This document shows positions 17,007 through 25,766 of a DNA stretch of 64,000 nt, piece by piece. How positions within the stretch are numbered: position 1 is the first letter of the stretch; the number at the start of each line of letters is the position of its first letter. The stretch comes from Bacteroidales bacterium (lineage in GTDB: Bacteria; Bacteroidota; Bacteroidia; Bacteroidales; UBA932), in NCBI GenBank assembly GCA_017634595.1, contig JAGBNC010000006.1, positions 124,001 to 188,000 on the forward strand, in the 5' to 3' direction. Position numbers and translations under genes: made by a program. Under the pieces are notes generated by a model that made no database searches, was not told the origin of the DNA, and saw nothing but the letters and a program-made list of their open reading frames with translations.

Positions 17007-18128
17007 TTACAGATTCTTAATGTAGCTGCGCCGGCGCATATAGGGTTCCATCTCGTAGTACTTGCCGAACATGGTTATGGCCTTGAAGTTGTTCTCCAGC
17101 TGCGGATTGGTAATCATCTTGGTTATCCCATACTTCATGGCTATAAGCTGCATATCTTTCAATATCATCACATTGGCTCCGTTGCCCTGATTCTCCGGGG
17201 CCGCACCGACCATCATGGCCTCCACAAGATTGTTGTGTCTGAGCGCACGAAGTATATAGAACCAGCCGAACGGGAACAGCCGCCCACGGGCTTTCTGGAT
17301 TGCCTTGGCAATTGAGGGCACGGTGATAGCAAACCCCACCACTTTTTCGTCCTTGTCAAGAATCATGCAGATAAAGTCCTTGTTGACAAGAGGAAAAAAC
17401 TGATTGATATAGAGATTGATCTGAGCGTCATTCAGCTGCGAAAACTCGTAGATGTTGGCAAAAGCAGCATTGAGCACGTGGAAGAGCTCCACCGCCTTGG
17501 ACTTAAGCTCCTTACGGTTCTTGGGACGGAAAATATGGAGGCCATACCTCTGCTCCACCACATCGGCCAGCCGGAAAAACTCCGGCGGGTCGGGCGGGAG
17601 CGTCACGAGGCGCTGGATCCAATCTGCGTCCTTACTGAACCCGCACTTTTCGAGGTACTCACCATAGTAGGGATAATTGTAGATGCAGGTGAAAGGAGAT
17701 AGGTTTTCAAAGCCTTCCACCAACAGTCCCTCCTTATCCATATCGGTAAAGCCCAGAGGTCCCTTGATGGTGGTCATCCCCTTGGAGCGGCCCCAGGCAG
17801 ATACGGCGTCGATCAAGGCCTTGCATACTTCAAGACTGTCTATAAAATCAATCCAGCCGAAGCGTACAGTCCTGGCATCCCACTGTTTGTTTGCCTTGTT
17901 GTTGATAATCGCGGCCACACGGCCCACGATATTGCCCTCTTCGTCCCTGGCAAGAAAGTATTCTGATTCACAGAACTCCCGGGCAGGGTTCTTGGGTCCC
18001 AGAGTGTTGAATTCATCGCCCACAAGGGCCGGGACCCAGTTGGGGTTGCCCTTATATAGCTTCTCAGGGAAAAGTATAAACTGCCGGAGCTGCCGGCGCG
18101 TTCTCACTGTCTCAATCTTAATCTTCAT
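17007..18128 (-). CDS. GNAT-superfamily acetyltransferase-like protein (YghO-like)
   Basis: A 373-residue cytoplasmic protein starting MKIKIETVRTRRQLRQF. The longer frame to 18281 is rejected because its extra 51 residues are antisense-like translation of the Gly/Ser-rich end of the next gene. LYKGNPNWVPAL and EYFLARDEEGNIVGRVAAII in the N-terminal half, and VGAAPENQGNGANVMIL (an acetyl-CoA-binding type loop) in the C-terminal half, mark two GNAT-like halves. This family is common in Bacteroidota and has no defined substrate. It starts 10 bases after the DUF2207 gene and is probably co-transcribed with it. Confidence 0.75.
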   Translation of the reverse strand: MKIKIETVRTRRQLRQFILFPEKLYKGNPNWVPALVGDEFNTLGPKNPAREFCESEYFLARDEEGNIVGRVAAIINNKANKQWDARTVRFGWIDFIDSLEVCKALIDAVSAWGRSKGMTTIKGPLGFTDMDKEGLLVEGFENLSPFTCIYNYPYYGEYLEKCGFSKDADWIQRLVTLPPDPPEFFRLADVVEQRYGLHIFRPKNRKELKSKAVELFHVLNAAFANIYEFSQLNDAQINLYINQFFPLVNKDFICMILDKDEKVVGFAITVPSIAKAIQKARGRLFPFGWFYILRALRHNNLVEAMMVGAAPENQGNGANVMILKDMQLIAMKYGITKMITNPQLENNFKAITMFGKYYEMEPYMRRRSYIKNL

Positions 18129-18138
18129 AATAATACCT

Positions 18139-19830
18139 TTATCTGCTTCCGCCGCCGAAACCGCCGCCCGAGAATCCGCCGCCTCCTCCGAACGAAGAAT
18201 GTCCGCCGAAGCCGCCGGCCGAGCCGCTGGAAGAACTGGCCTCATGGCTGCGTTTTGCCGCAGAAGCCCTATTGTATGCATGTGCAGACACAGTATTCCA
18301 GTTATGGATTACCGTACGCATGGATGCAGTATCAAGTCCGTATTTTTCGCTGAATTCATTGAATTCCTTAGGATACATCTTGGAGAAACCTTCCGCCACC
18401 TTATCTGCTATTCCGAACAACTGGGCAAACTCCAGATACTGGCCCCACAAGGCCACCTCCGGCACTTCCCTTTCGCGTGCAAGCGTGAAATCATTAAGGA
18501 AGCTCTTGAATTTCAGAAGCTTCGCGGCCTCGCTCACCTTATCCCCTTTAAATCCGTTGTATGCCGACCTGCCTTCGGCCACCACAGCATCCGGCCAGCC
18601 AGCCATAGACTTGAAGTGCTTCTCGGCCCAGCTGTCAAACTCCCCTTTCTCGAGAATCTTGTTCTCGCCGGCAGCCGCGAAGGCCTTAAGATACAGCGAT
18701 TTCTCACTGCTGTCGGAAAAATCGGGCTCCTGCTCAGGGAATAGCAGGTCAAAATGCCCGTCCTCTGCCCTGACCGGCGTTACCACACTGCCACGTATCC
18801 ACCTCAGGAAGTATGAGCCTATCGCCCTCTCCGGATGCCCGTTCTTGTATGTGAGCCTCGTGCCTTCCTTCAGCAGGAAGGCTGCCACAGGGATGCTGCC
18901 TCCGAAAGGCGCTTCCCTTTCCCAGCCCTTGACGCTCTTGGAGCCGAAGAATTTTGGCGACCATTGCCGGCCTATAGCTTTTAGTATCAGGTCTTTAACC
19001 CACAATATGCCCATCAAGAGCACAAAGCCGAAGGCAATGATGAATATAAAAGACTCGAAGAAGATGTCAATAAGGTCGTCAAAGGAAAACTTTTTAGCGT
19101 AGCTGCTGCCCCTGAAAGCCTTCTTCTGCATGGTCTCGAACTTCATGTCCCGCACATTGTGAGCATTGAACATTCCTTTCTCGAAACGCAGCATGGCTAT
19201 TAACTTGCCGTTGGAAGGCATTGGGCGATCGGTCTCAAAGAAGATACTTCCATCTTCTTTCAACATCGACTCACCCTCGCAGCCGAAGAACCAGAAACGG
19301 GTAGAATCGGTATCGAACGTGGAACCGCTAAGGCTGTGGAAACAAATCGAAGCATGCTTGGGAGGAGCCACCATCCCGGGATTGATGAACATGAAGTTGA
19401 ATGCATCATAGTCATCCAGAGACTGCACCAGCCCGAGAACCACATAGCTGGCTGTCCACTTGTGATCGCCATACGAGCCAACGCCCCAGCATAATTCAAC
19501 CCCGTTCGAGCCTTTGTCCACTATTCCGCAACGTCCGGATTTCTGCACGATACTGCGCTCCACGTCCCATTCGTACCCGTCGCTTTCGAACTCATGCCCA
19601 CTTTCACTTACTTTTAGGCCGCGGATCATGCTTCCGTTGAGATTGCCAATAGGAATATACCACTCCGTCCCGCTCACCACCGTCACGTCCCATTGCTGCT
19701 TGACAAGCGCATCGCCCTGAGCGTCGATATATACGTCGATGTCCAGGGACCGTATCTCCTGGGCAGAGAGGGTCTGCGCAAGCAGCAGGGCTAAGAAAAC
19801 GAATAGGAATTTACGCATACCTTGTGTCAT
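18139..19830 (-). CDS. DUF2207 family membrane protein with glycine-rich C-terminus
   Basis: A 563-residue protein with a signal peptide ending at LSAQ, an extracytoplasmic DUF2207 domain (residues about 25-230: DIDVYIDAQGDALVKQQWDV), a transmembrane helix near 265-290 (FIFIIAFGFVLLMGILWV), a cytoplasmic region and a Gly/Ser tail (GGFGGHSSFGGGGGFSG). This tail is a known trait of the family. The ATG at 19830 overlaps the stop of the LOG gene as ATGA, indicating coupling; an internal ATG at 19818 gives a shorter signal peptide and is equally possible. The family's function is unknown. Confidence 0.88.
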   Translation of the reverse strand: MTQGMRKFLFVFLALLLAQTLSAQEIRSLDIDVYIDAQGDALVKQQWDVTVVSGTEWYIPIGNLNGSMIRGLKVSESGHEFESDGYEWDVERSIVQKSGRCGIVDKGSNGVELCWGVGSYGDHKWTASYVVLGLVQSLDDYDAFNFMFINPGMVAPPKHASICFHSLSGSTFDTDSTRFWFFGCEGESMLKEDGSIFFETDRPMPSNGKLIAMLRFEKGMFNAHNVRDMKFETMQKKAFRGSSYAKKFSFDDLIDIFFESFIFIIAFGFVLLMGILWVKDLILKAIGRQWSPKFFGSKSVKGWEREAPFGGSIPVAAFLLKEGTRLTYKNGHPERAIGSYFLRWIRGSVVTPVRAEDGHFDLLFPEQEPDFSDSSEKSLYLKAFAAAGENKILEKGEFDSWAEKHFKSMAGWPDAVVAEGRSAYNGFKGDKVSEAAKLLKFKSFLNDFTLAREREVPEVALWGQYLEFAQLFGIADKVAEGFSKMYPKEFNEFSEKYGLDTASMRTVIHNWNTVSAHAYNRASAAKRSHEASSSSGSAGGFGGHSSFGGGGGFSGGGFGGGSR

Positions 19831-20945
19831 TCCGAGAAGGACATTATGGCATCGACCGCTTCTTCCTGACTGTCAGTGATGGTGAGCAGCAGGTCCTTGT
19901 AGCGGCCATTGGCCATAAGTGCCTCAAGAAGAGTATAAACCGGAACCTCTCGCCCGAAGAAATCCTTCCCGAGGAATACCATCGGGCTCGACAGGCCTAC
20001 TGTCTTATAGTGATTCTGAGCAGCATCCTGGAAGATTTCCTGCAGTGTCCCGGCAGACCCGGGAGTGTATATGATGCCACCCTTGGCAATAGTCAGAAGT
20101 ATGTCCTCACGCATACTGTTCTGGAAATATTTTGCGATGTCGGTTGCAAAAGGCGTAGCCGGCTCATGACCATAAAACCATGTGGGGATGCCCAGACTGC
20201 GGTATCTGCACTGCGGGAACTTTGCCCTGACCTCGAAAGCTGTACGCAGCCAACCCGGGTCGCGGAAGGTCGGAGCGGGCTCCAGCATGCGCATGGCCTC
20301 GTCGAATTCTTCAATCGTCCGCCCTGCCATCCAGGCCCCCAGATGCGTCGCCTCCATGGCACCGGGGCCGCCGCCAGAAGCCATCAGCTTGCCTTTTTCT
20401 GTCAGCAACTTGCTTATCAGGGCCACTTTACGATACTCGGCATCGGTACGCTTGATCACATGACCTCCCATGATTGCCACCACCTGGCGCTGTCCGTAGC
20501 GGCTCAGGAAATCTCCCATTGCGTCCTCAATGGCCCTGTCATGCAGCGTACGCCCGAGGGTCTCACGTATCTCATTGCACTGCTTGCCCTTCTCCACATA
20601 GTCGTTGTACACCCTGGTATCGAAACAAGTGGAGAAACTCTCCTCGTGGGCGGGATCGTATCCGTCGTACAGCTCGGCGGCAGTATAGAGCTTGCCGCGG
20701 AAAGTGCTGTAGGCCAAGCCAAGGCGCGGGAACACCAGACAAGTGCAGCCGATCTGTCCTTCCATGCCGGCCGGAATGTCACAGCCGAAGAAGAAACAAT
20801 CGCTGAAACGATGTCCTGCAGCTATATACTGAGGAACCTGATTAAAGTCAATGTACTGAAAAACGTAATGGGCTATGATACCCGATTCATCAGGGCCCGG
20901 AAGGGAAGAAATGCTTTCGACCTCTTTGTAAGAATGCGATGGCAT
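19827..20945 (-). CDS. LOG family (Rossmann, TIGR00730-like) nucleotide-binding protein
   Basis: A 372-residue protein with the lysine-decarboxylase-like (LOG) motifs GGGPGAMEATHLG and TPGSAGTLQEIFQ. The family includes cytokinin-activating phosphoribohydrolases and PpnN-type nucleotide 5'-monophosphate nucleosidases, and the extra N-terminal region of about 150 residues here recalls the longer PpnN-like forms. The ATG at 20945 is chosen because a 30-base longer frame would begin with TTG inside the promoter -7 element at 20973-20980. It is the first gene of a probable unit with DUF2207 and GNAT genes. Confidence 0.85.
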   Translation of the reverse strand: MPSHSYKEVESISSLPGPDESGIIAHYVFQYIDFNQVPQYIAAGHRFSDCFFFGCDIPAGMEGQIGCTCLVFPRLGLAYSTFRGKLYTAAELYDGYDPAHEESFSTCFDTRVYNDYVEKGKQCNEIRETLGRTLHDRAIEDAMGDFLSRYGQRQVVAIMGGHVIKRTDAEYRKVALISKLLTEKGKLMASGGGPGAMEATHLGAWMAGRTIEEFDEAMRMLEPAPTFRDPGWLRTAFEVRAKFPQCRYRSLGIPTWFYGHEPATPFATDIAKYFQNSMREDILLTIAKGGIIYTPGSAGTLQEIFQDAAQNHYKTVGLSSPMVFLGKDFFGREVPVYTLLEALMANGRYKDLLLTITDSQEEAVDAIMSFSE

Positions 20946-20972
20946 AGGTAAAAAATGTATCTCAGGTTTTTG

Positions 20973-20980
20973 CAAATATA
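20973..20980 (-). promoter_or_regulatory. -7 promoter element of the LOG gene unit
   Basis: TATATTTG on the minus strand, a full TAnnTTTG match, lies 27 bases before the ATG at 20945. A clear -33 TTTG is not seen. Confidence 0.5.
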
Positions 20981-21017
20981 TGCAAAAAAATCGTATATTG
21001 CCGAAAAGACTAATACC

Positions 21018-21626
21018 ATGTCACGTAAAAAATCACTTCTCCATCGCCTGAGCGATATCTCTAAAATTCATCACCGCGCAGCCTTCACGGATGTAGAGAA
21101 GCATACGGCTCCCCAGAAGAGCGACTTTTTGCGTCTCGCATCCGAACGTTACTCCTGCCGCGCATTTACCGAGGCTCCCGTGTCCGACAAGCATCTGTCC
21201 TCAATTCTCGAGGCGGCAAGGCTCGCCCCTACGGCGCAGGACCGTCAGCCTGTCCACATTTGGGTTTTCAAATCCGCTGAAGCCCTGGAGCGCATCAAGC
21301 AAGTCACCCGATACAGCTATGACGCACCGCTTGTCATCCTCGTAGGCTGCTACCCGGCCAAGGCCTGGGTGCGCGCTGCCGACGGGAAAAACGGCGCCGA
21401 GGTTGATGCAGCAATAGTTGGCACCCATATCATGATGGAGACTGCGGCTCTGGGCCTCGGATCCACATGGGTAGGGTCGTTCGACCCGGCCAAGCTCGCA
21501 GAGCTGTTCCCGGAGACTGCCGGCTGCGTCCCCGTAGCCCTGTTCCCCATAGGGCACCCCAAAGCCAAGCCTTCGGAGAATCACTCCAAACGCAAGAGCA
21601 TAGAAGAGCTGGTCAGCGAGATCTAA
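21018..21626 (+). CDS. Nitroreductase family protein
   Basis: A 202-residue FMN-dependent oxidoreductase-like protein starting MSRKKSLLHRLSD. The flavin-binding motif ERYSCRAFTEAPVSD is near residue 45, followed by LEAARLAPTAQDRQPVHIWV; AAIVGTHIMMETAALGLGS and the C-terminal FPIGHPKAKPSE complete the pattern. The ATG at 21018 is chosen because upstream in-frame codons fall in an AT-rich promoter region. It is divergent from the LOG gene and overlaps the convergent aminotransferase by 4 bases at the 3' end. The physiological electron acceptor is unknown. Confidence 0.88.
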   Translation: MSRKKSLLHRLSDISKIHHRAAFTDVEKHTAPQKSDFLRLASERYSCRAFTEAPVSDKHLSSILEAARLAPTAQDRQPVHIWVFKSAEALERIKQVTRYSYDAPLVILVGCYPAKAWVRAADGKNGAEVDAAIVGTHIMMETAALGLGSTWVGSFDPAKLAELFPETAGCVPVALFPIGHPKAKPSENHSKRKSIEELVSEI

Positions 21627-22939
21627 TCTGAAGCATGATCGGCCGCGAAAGCGGCCATCCTTTCTTCGAGCAATTCAAACTGGCCACCGCTTATGCGGCT
21701 TGAGCATACGCGCACACCGTTGCGTGAACTCCCCATTTTGTCAAGACTGACGGCACTTACTCCGTAAGCAAGCAGCTCCTCGACCAGCGTGGCGCTGTCC
21801 ATACCTGGATAGCTAAGAGTGAAGAAGAATCCGTCAGCGATATCCCCGTAAGCATCGGTCTGGTAGCTGATGGAGAAGCCGTGACGGAGGAATATTTCCT
21901 TCATACGCGAGGCCCTGGCGCCATATTCTGCTATGTCGGCCACAAAATCCAGCTTCCCCTCGCAGCTGCTGTCCATCATGGCGGCAAGCCCCCACTGGGT
22001 ACTGGCAGTACTGCCCGAAGTAATCATATCCAGGATACCTCCGGTCAGGGTGAGTCCGAAAATGCCCGAACCGCCATAGCGCTCTGCCAAGGCGGGGAAA
22101 GACTCATGATACAAGCCGGGCCCCACGCACATTACACCTATCCTCTGCCCTGCATACGAGAAGATTTTCGAAGCTGAAAGGAGCAGAATATAATGGTCGG
22201 TATAGCGCGACACGCTGGGTGGGTAAGGTTCCGTGTACGGGACTCCGAAGCCACGGCCCCGAAGGTCCATGCAGAAATACGCAAGGTCCTCTATGATAAT
22301 AGTATGCGTCTCCCCTGCCACTCGTGCTATCATGCCAAGTTCAGAATCGGACAGGCACATCCAGGACGGGTTGTTGGGATTGGAATACATGACGGCGGCA
22401 TAATCTCCCGAAGTAAGTTCGCGGCGAAGCCCTTCCTCGAATCCGTCACGCCGGAGATCCGCTACCTCAACCCCCTTCCATGGGAGGTCAAGAATAGCCA
22501 TCTGCTGCTTATTGGCAGAGAAACTCGGTTCCAGCACCAATACTTTACGTCGCCCGGGGACGCACTGGCTGGCCGCAGCAAGAGCACCGAAGGCGCCGAG
22601 CATGGAACCAGTAGTAGGAATATGATACAATGGGGCAAGGTCAAGGCCGAGAAAAGCCTTCACAAAGCGTGACGAGGCCTCTTTCAGCACGGGAAGTCCA
22701 TCAGTCGGAGGATATTTTGAGCCCACGCCGGCATCAAGCGCAGCCTTCTCCGCTTCTACCCCGATGCGGTTGGGAGCAAAGCCTGGAGAGCCTAGTTCCA
22801 TGTGTATCACAGGGATGCCTGTTTCGGCCTCCAGATCGGAAGACAATTTGGCGCAGTCCATGATTGTAGCAGAACCCGGACTACTGATATTGTCTCGACG
22901 GCACATTTCCGCCACTATTTTCTCACTGAAAACTCTCAT
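21623..22939 (-). CDS. Class I/II PLP-dependent aminotransferase
   Basis: A 438-residue fold-type I aminotransferase starting MRVFSEKIVAEMCRRD. HMELGSPGFAPNRIG, YPPTDGLPVLKEA and MYSNPNNPSWMC are class I signature regions; IIIEDLAYFCMD carries the pyridine-nitrogen Asp, and LSASKIFSYAGQRIG holds the PLP lysine. The amino-acid substrate cannot be told. The start overlaps the end of the LMW phosphatase gene by 17 bases, so the two are expected to be translated from one mRNA. Confidence 0.87.
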   Translation of the reverse strand: MRVFSEKIVAEMCRRDNISSPGSATIMDCAKLSSDLEAETGIPVIHMELGSPGFAPNRIGVEAEKAALDAGVGSKYPPTDGLPVLKEASSRFVKAFLGLDLAPLYHIPTTGSMLGAFGALAAASQCVPGRRKVLVLEPSFSANKQQMAILDLPWKGVEVADLRRDGFEEGLRRELTSGDYAAVMYSNPNNPSWMCLSDSELGMIARVAGETHTIIIEDLAYFCMDLRGRGFGVPYTEPYPPSVSRYTDHYILLLSASKIFSYAGQRIGVMCVGPGLYHESFPALAERYGGSGIFGLTLTGGILDMITSGSTASTQWGLAAMMDSSCEGKLDFVADIAEYGARASRMKEIFLRHGFSISYQTDAYGDIADGFFFTLSYPGMDSATLVEELLAYGVSAVSLDKMGSSRNGVRVCSSRISGGQFELLEERMAAFAADHASD

Positions 22940-23390
22940 GACTGCGTGCAAAGGAACAAATAGCCTCACAACCTCTCAGGATGTCCTGGAAGGCCTGCTC
23001 AAAGTCGCCTGTGTACCAGGGATCAGCCACATCACGGTCGATGCCCGCATAGGACAGCAACAGGTGAATCTTAGCTTCAGGATCTGAAGGGATGATACGT
23101 CGGATGAGCCTCGTATTGGACGCATCCATACAGATAATCCGGTCGAAGCGGTCATAATCAGCCTTGGTGATCTGACGTGCACATTTAGCAGGGTCGAAGC
23201 TGACTCCGTGCTGGTTAAGGCAACGCTTCGACGGCGGATAAATAGGATTGCCTATCTCTTCGGTCGAGACGGCCGCAGATTCTATATAATACTGGTCTTC
23301 AATGCCATAAGCCTTAACAAGAGCCTTAAGGATAAACTCCGCCATTGGGCTTCGGCATATATTTCCATGACAGACGAAAAGTATTCTCAT
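22923..23390 (-). CDS. Low-molecular-weight protein tyrosine phosphatase
   Basis: A 155-residue phosphatase beginning MRILFVCHGNICRS, with the catalytic loop C7-X5-R13. The general-acid region VADPWYTGDFE near residue 122 is intact. It dephosphorylates tyrosine-phosphorylated proteins in the cytoplasm; in many bacteria the partners are BY-kinases of polysaccharide export, but none is in this window. An ATG two codons upstream is not available (the longer frame starts with TTG), so 23390 is the start. It overlaps the aminotransferase gene. Confidence 0.93.
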   Translation of the reverse strand: MRILFVCHGNICRSPMAEFILKALVKAYGIEDQYYIESAAVSTEEIGNPIYPPSKRCLNQHGVSFDPAKCARQITKADYDRFDRIICMDASNTRLIRRIIPSDPEAKIHLLLSYAGIDRDVADPWYTGDFEQAFQDILRGCEAICSFARSHESFQ

Positions 23391-23423
23391 AAGCAAAACT
23401 ATCAGACGGTTTATTTCTCCCGC

Positions 23424-23672
23424 TCAGCGGCTTGGATCAGGGCGACGTTGAGATGCTCCAGCAGGGATAGCTTGACGGAGGCATTGCTCCAGTGTCAGCT
23501 CTTCGTCCCCGAGAGCATACGTCATATAAACGACCGTACCCATCCGGACTTCCCGGACGGTATAGACGACGGATCCATCATAGAATCGGTCTCCCACCTG
23601 TATGCCCTGCGCATAGGTGAAGGTAAATGAGCTCAGCGTGAAAGCGAGCAGTGAGATGATTATCCTTTTCAT
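23424..23672 (-). CDS. Small secreted protein of unknown function, possibly frameshifted
   Basis: An 82-residue protein with a signal peptide (LSSFTFTYAQ, cleavage near residue 22). The mature part GIQVGDRFYDGSVVYTVREV resembles short secreted beta-rich proteins of Bacteroidota. After ELTLEQ the frame gives an Arg/Pro-rich end (ASQRRPDPSR) unlike the rest, while another frame of the same strand stays open to 23411 and reads like an amphipathic helix (VKLSLLEHLNVALIQAAE). It directly follows the small beta-barrel gene, with stop and start adjacent, so it belongs to the operon headed at 25737. Confidence 0.5.
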   Translation of the reverse strand: MKRIIISLLAFTLSSFTFTYAQGIQVGDRFYDGSVVYTVREVRMGTVVYMTYALGDEELTLEQCLRQAIPAGASQRRPDPSR

Positions 23673-24209
23673 TTAGAATGAGATACCCAAACTTAGATAG
23701 GGCAGCAGCCAACGTGCATTCACCTTCCCGTTATCAAATGTGCATGAAGGTTTGAGGCCTGCACCGAATGTGAAACCTTTCTCTCTTTGGAAACGGTATC
23801 CTATGTCTCCGAAGAAATTGTACCCCCAGGCAGTCACATTTTCCCGCGTCGGTTTGATATCGGCAGACTCATCACTAACTCCAATGATAATACTGTCGCC
23901 GGAATACTTATAAACCCCATTTGTCATGCCGAGGCCAAGGACCAGATGGCTGCTTTTACGCCCGAGCAGATAGTTGATTTCAAGTGGAATACTTATCCCA
24001 TTTACAGTATAGTTGTTAAGCGTCCCCATCCCGTAGGCATAAGCGAGTCCTACATTAACTCCGAATCCATGGTTCCCTTTGAATCGTGAATCAAAGGATA
24101 CACCGGCTAAACCGGATGGGCCAAGCAAATCAAGAGTAACAGATTTTGTCTGAGCTTGAGCAAAGACTGCCGATGTTAAAATCAAAACACTTAATATAAC
24201 TTTCTTCAT
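23673..24209 (-). CDS. Small outer-membrane beta-barrel protein
   Basis: A 178-residue protein with a signal peptide ending at FAQAQ. The mature part has 8 or so alternating strands with Gly/aromatic girdles (GFGVNVGLAYAYGMG, SSHLVLGLGMTNGVYKY, WGYNFFGDIGYRFQ) and ends LLPYLSLGISF with a C-terminal Phe, as expected for a small OmpA/OmpX-size barrel. No periplasmic domain is present. It lies between the FISUMP-like lipoprotein gene (15-base gap) and the small secreted protein gene. No specific function is seen. Confidence 0.8.
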   Translation of the reverse strand: MKKVILSVLILTSAVFAQAQTKSVTLDLLGPSGLAGVSFDSRFKGNHGFGVNVGLAYAYGMGTLNNYTVNGISIPLEINYLLGRKSSHLVLGLGMTNGVYKYSGDSIIIGVSDESADIKPTRENVTAWGYNFFGDIGYRFQREKGFTFGAGLKPSCTFDNGKVNARWLLPYLSLGISF

Positions 24210-24224
24210 AGTACTAAATAATTA

Positions 24225-25598
24225 TTATTCGCAAACTGCGCGGACTGACAATTTATTGGCACGGCCAAGTGTCGAGGTGTCAATAAATCCACTTCTGAAA
24301 CGAGCATAATATGCTCGTTCGCTGCCAGAAGGCGTTGAAGACCAATAGAGGCCTACCGCCCCCACCTCTGTCTGAGATCCGCTGTCCGTTATCCAACCGG
24401 CAAAAGGGAAGAAAAGTTCTGCGGGGAAACCTTTCCGGCTGCTTATGATATAGCCATTTTTCGTATCGTCCTTCGTCCAAGTGCTATTGCTGGTAGAGCG
24501 AAGGGTCTCCCATTCGTCCTTCGTCGGCAAGCGCCACTGGGGGCCGAACATCCCCTTGACGGCCTCTTCGGCCTCTCCCCAGTTATTGTAAAAATTCCCC
24601 CTGGCAGCCTTCCTGGCCTCATCCGTATCTTCAATAGGCAGGCTCGATGTCGCTCCGATATTGCGGCTGCACCAGTAGATGCGCCTGCCATTCACATCAC
24701 AGCCTATATCGATGGGCCGATATTCGTAGAGGCTTGCCCAATGTGACGAGGGAAGCTTGATCGCACGGCCGTGCGTAGCATCAGTATAGAGAGTCTTACC
24801 GGCGAAGTCCTGTATATAGTAGTTCCCGGCATACCACTCGCCGTCCAGCCTTGTAAAGTGATAGTCGATACTCTTTCCCCGAGCATCTTCGGCCAGGATG
24901 CCGCTGAAAAGCCAGCCCCTGCTATCTGACCCGGTCTTGTCGGCCTTGTCGTAGATGTAGCCCGGGAGCGGTGCTCCGTGTGCTAATGTTTTGGTGTGGA
25001 TCACGCCCTCACCCTCGACTTTTTCTATGTACTGCGGAGTCAGATGCGGCTCGCGAAGTTCAACTTCGTCAGTGGACATGACAAATTGATTGTCCAGGAA
25101 GAACTGTACGTAACCCTCGGGGACCTGCATATTGAAAGTTCCGGAGATGGAGCCGTCCTTGACTTGGTAGGGTTGCTGGTCGGTGAGGTAATAGGAACAC
25201 GCAATGTTAACGAACTTGAAATCCGGTTTATTATAGGAGTAGTCTACCTTTTCGATGGAGGCATCGCTGTCGAAAGGCAGGTATATGGCCCGCATCGTCC
25301 CTTCTTCTCCTTCCTGGAGTTCGAGTGCGAATTTGAACGAGTAGTCCCACTGCGTACCATCCCACTTCATTTCCAGACATCCGGAATCATATGAGCGGCT
25401 GTCTCCGCTGATGATTACGAAAATGACATCACCTGGTTCCCAGCCGGTTTTCACCGCCTTGGAGACAAGTCCGTCAGGGTGGATGGCGTCAAGATTGAAA
25501 ACCACGTCGGCAGGCTTTTCCTGCTCCAAGGCAATCTCCTTTCCGCAAGACACAAGTGCCGCAGATGCAGTGATGAGATACAAAATAAACTTTCTCAT
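24225..25598 (-). CDS. Fimbrillin-like / FISUMP-domain surface lipoprotein
   Basis: A 457-residue lipoprotein (MRKFILYL..., lipobox ALVSC, Cys18). The N-terminal half (VVFNLDAIHPDGLVSKAVKT, WEPGDVIFVIISG) looks like the first domain of fimbrillin-type proteins. The C-terminal third is a FISUMP-like (TIGR02145) fold: GPQWRLPTKDEWETL, GLYWSSTPSGS and NKLSVRAVCE. It is probably surface-exposed. The ATG at 25598 is chosen because the longer frame adds a Lys/Gly-rich stretch before the signal peptide. It follows the 41-residue peptide gene by 13 bases. Confidence 0.8.
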   Translation of the reverse strand: MRKFILYLITASAALVSCGKEIALEQEKPADVVFNLDAIHPDGLVSKAVKTGWEPGDVIFVIISGDSRSYDSGCLEMKWDGTQWDYSFKFALELQEGEEGTMRAIYLPFDSDASIEKVDYSYNKPDFKFVNIACSYYLTDQQPYQVKDGSISGTFNMQVPEGYVQFFLDNQFVMSTDEVELREPHLTPQYIEKVEGEGVIHTKTLAHGAPLPGYIYDKADKTGSDSRGWLFSGILAEDARGKSIDYHFTRLDGEWYAGNYYIQDFAGKTLYTDATHGRAIKLPSSHWASLYEYRPIDIGCDVNGRRIYWCSRNIGATSSLPIEDTDEARKAARGNFYNNWGEAEEAVKGMFGPQWRLPTKDEWETLRSTSNSTWTKDDTKNGYIISSRKGFPAELFFPFAGWITDSGSQTEVGAVGLYWSSTPSGSERAYYARFRSGFIDTSTLGRANKLSVRAVCE

Positions 25599-25611
25599 TC
25601 CTTTCCCTCCT

Positions 25612-25737
25612 TTACCACGCTTCTTCGTCGCCGAAGCCGTTGAATACCGGTTCACTAAGACAAACTACGTCCCCTGACTCCACCTGAAAGACGCAGACGA
25701 CCGGGACTTTATATTTTTCCTTCTGATTATTGCTCAT
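25612..25737 (-). CDS. Small 41-residue peptide upstream of fimbrillin-like lipoprotein
   Basis: A short ORF of 41 codons starting MSNNQKEKYKVPVV and ending FNGFGDEEAW. A TAAATTTG -7 element at 25759-25766 lies 21 bases before its ATG, so it is the first gene of the operon. The layout (basic/polar start, VESGDVVCLSE middle, acidic tail ending in Trp) resembles short orphan peptides that often precede fimbrillin- or FISUMP-type genes in Bacteroidales, as far as I recall. There is no signal peptide. The role is unknown. Confidence 0.6.
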   Translation of the reverse strand: MSNNQKEKYKVPVVCVFQVESGDVVCLSEPVFNGFGDEEAW

Positions 25738-25758
25738 TCCCCAATGGTTTAAGAATTG

Positions 25759-25766
25759 CAAATTTA
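25759..25766 (-). promoter_or_regulatory. -7 promoter element of the small-peptide/FISUMP operon
   Basis: TAAATTTG on the minus strand fits TAnnTTTG and sits 21 bases upstream of the 41-codon gene. No convincing -33 TTTG is present. Confidence 0.55.

Noticed and set aside
18129-18281. N-terminal extension of the GNAT gene
   Set aside because: It overlaps the Gly/Ser-rich tail of the DUF2207 gene and has Ala/Arg-rich composition typical of out-of-frame translation; the protein begins naturally at MKIKIETV.
20946-20975. TTG start 10 codons upstream for the LOG gene
   Set aside because: It lies inside the TATATTTG -7 element, so it would not be transcribed with the gene.
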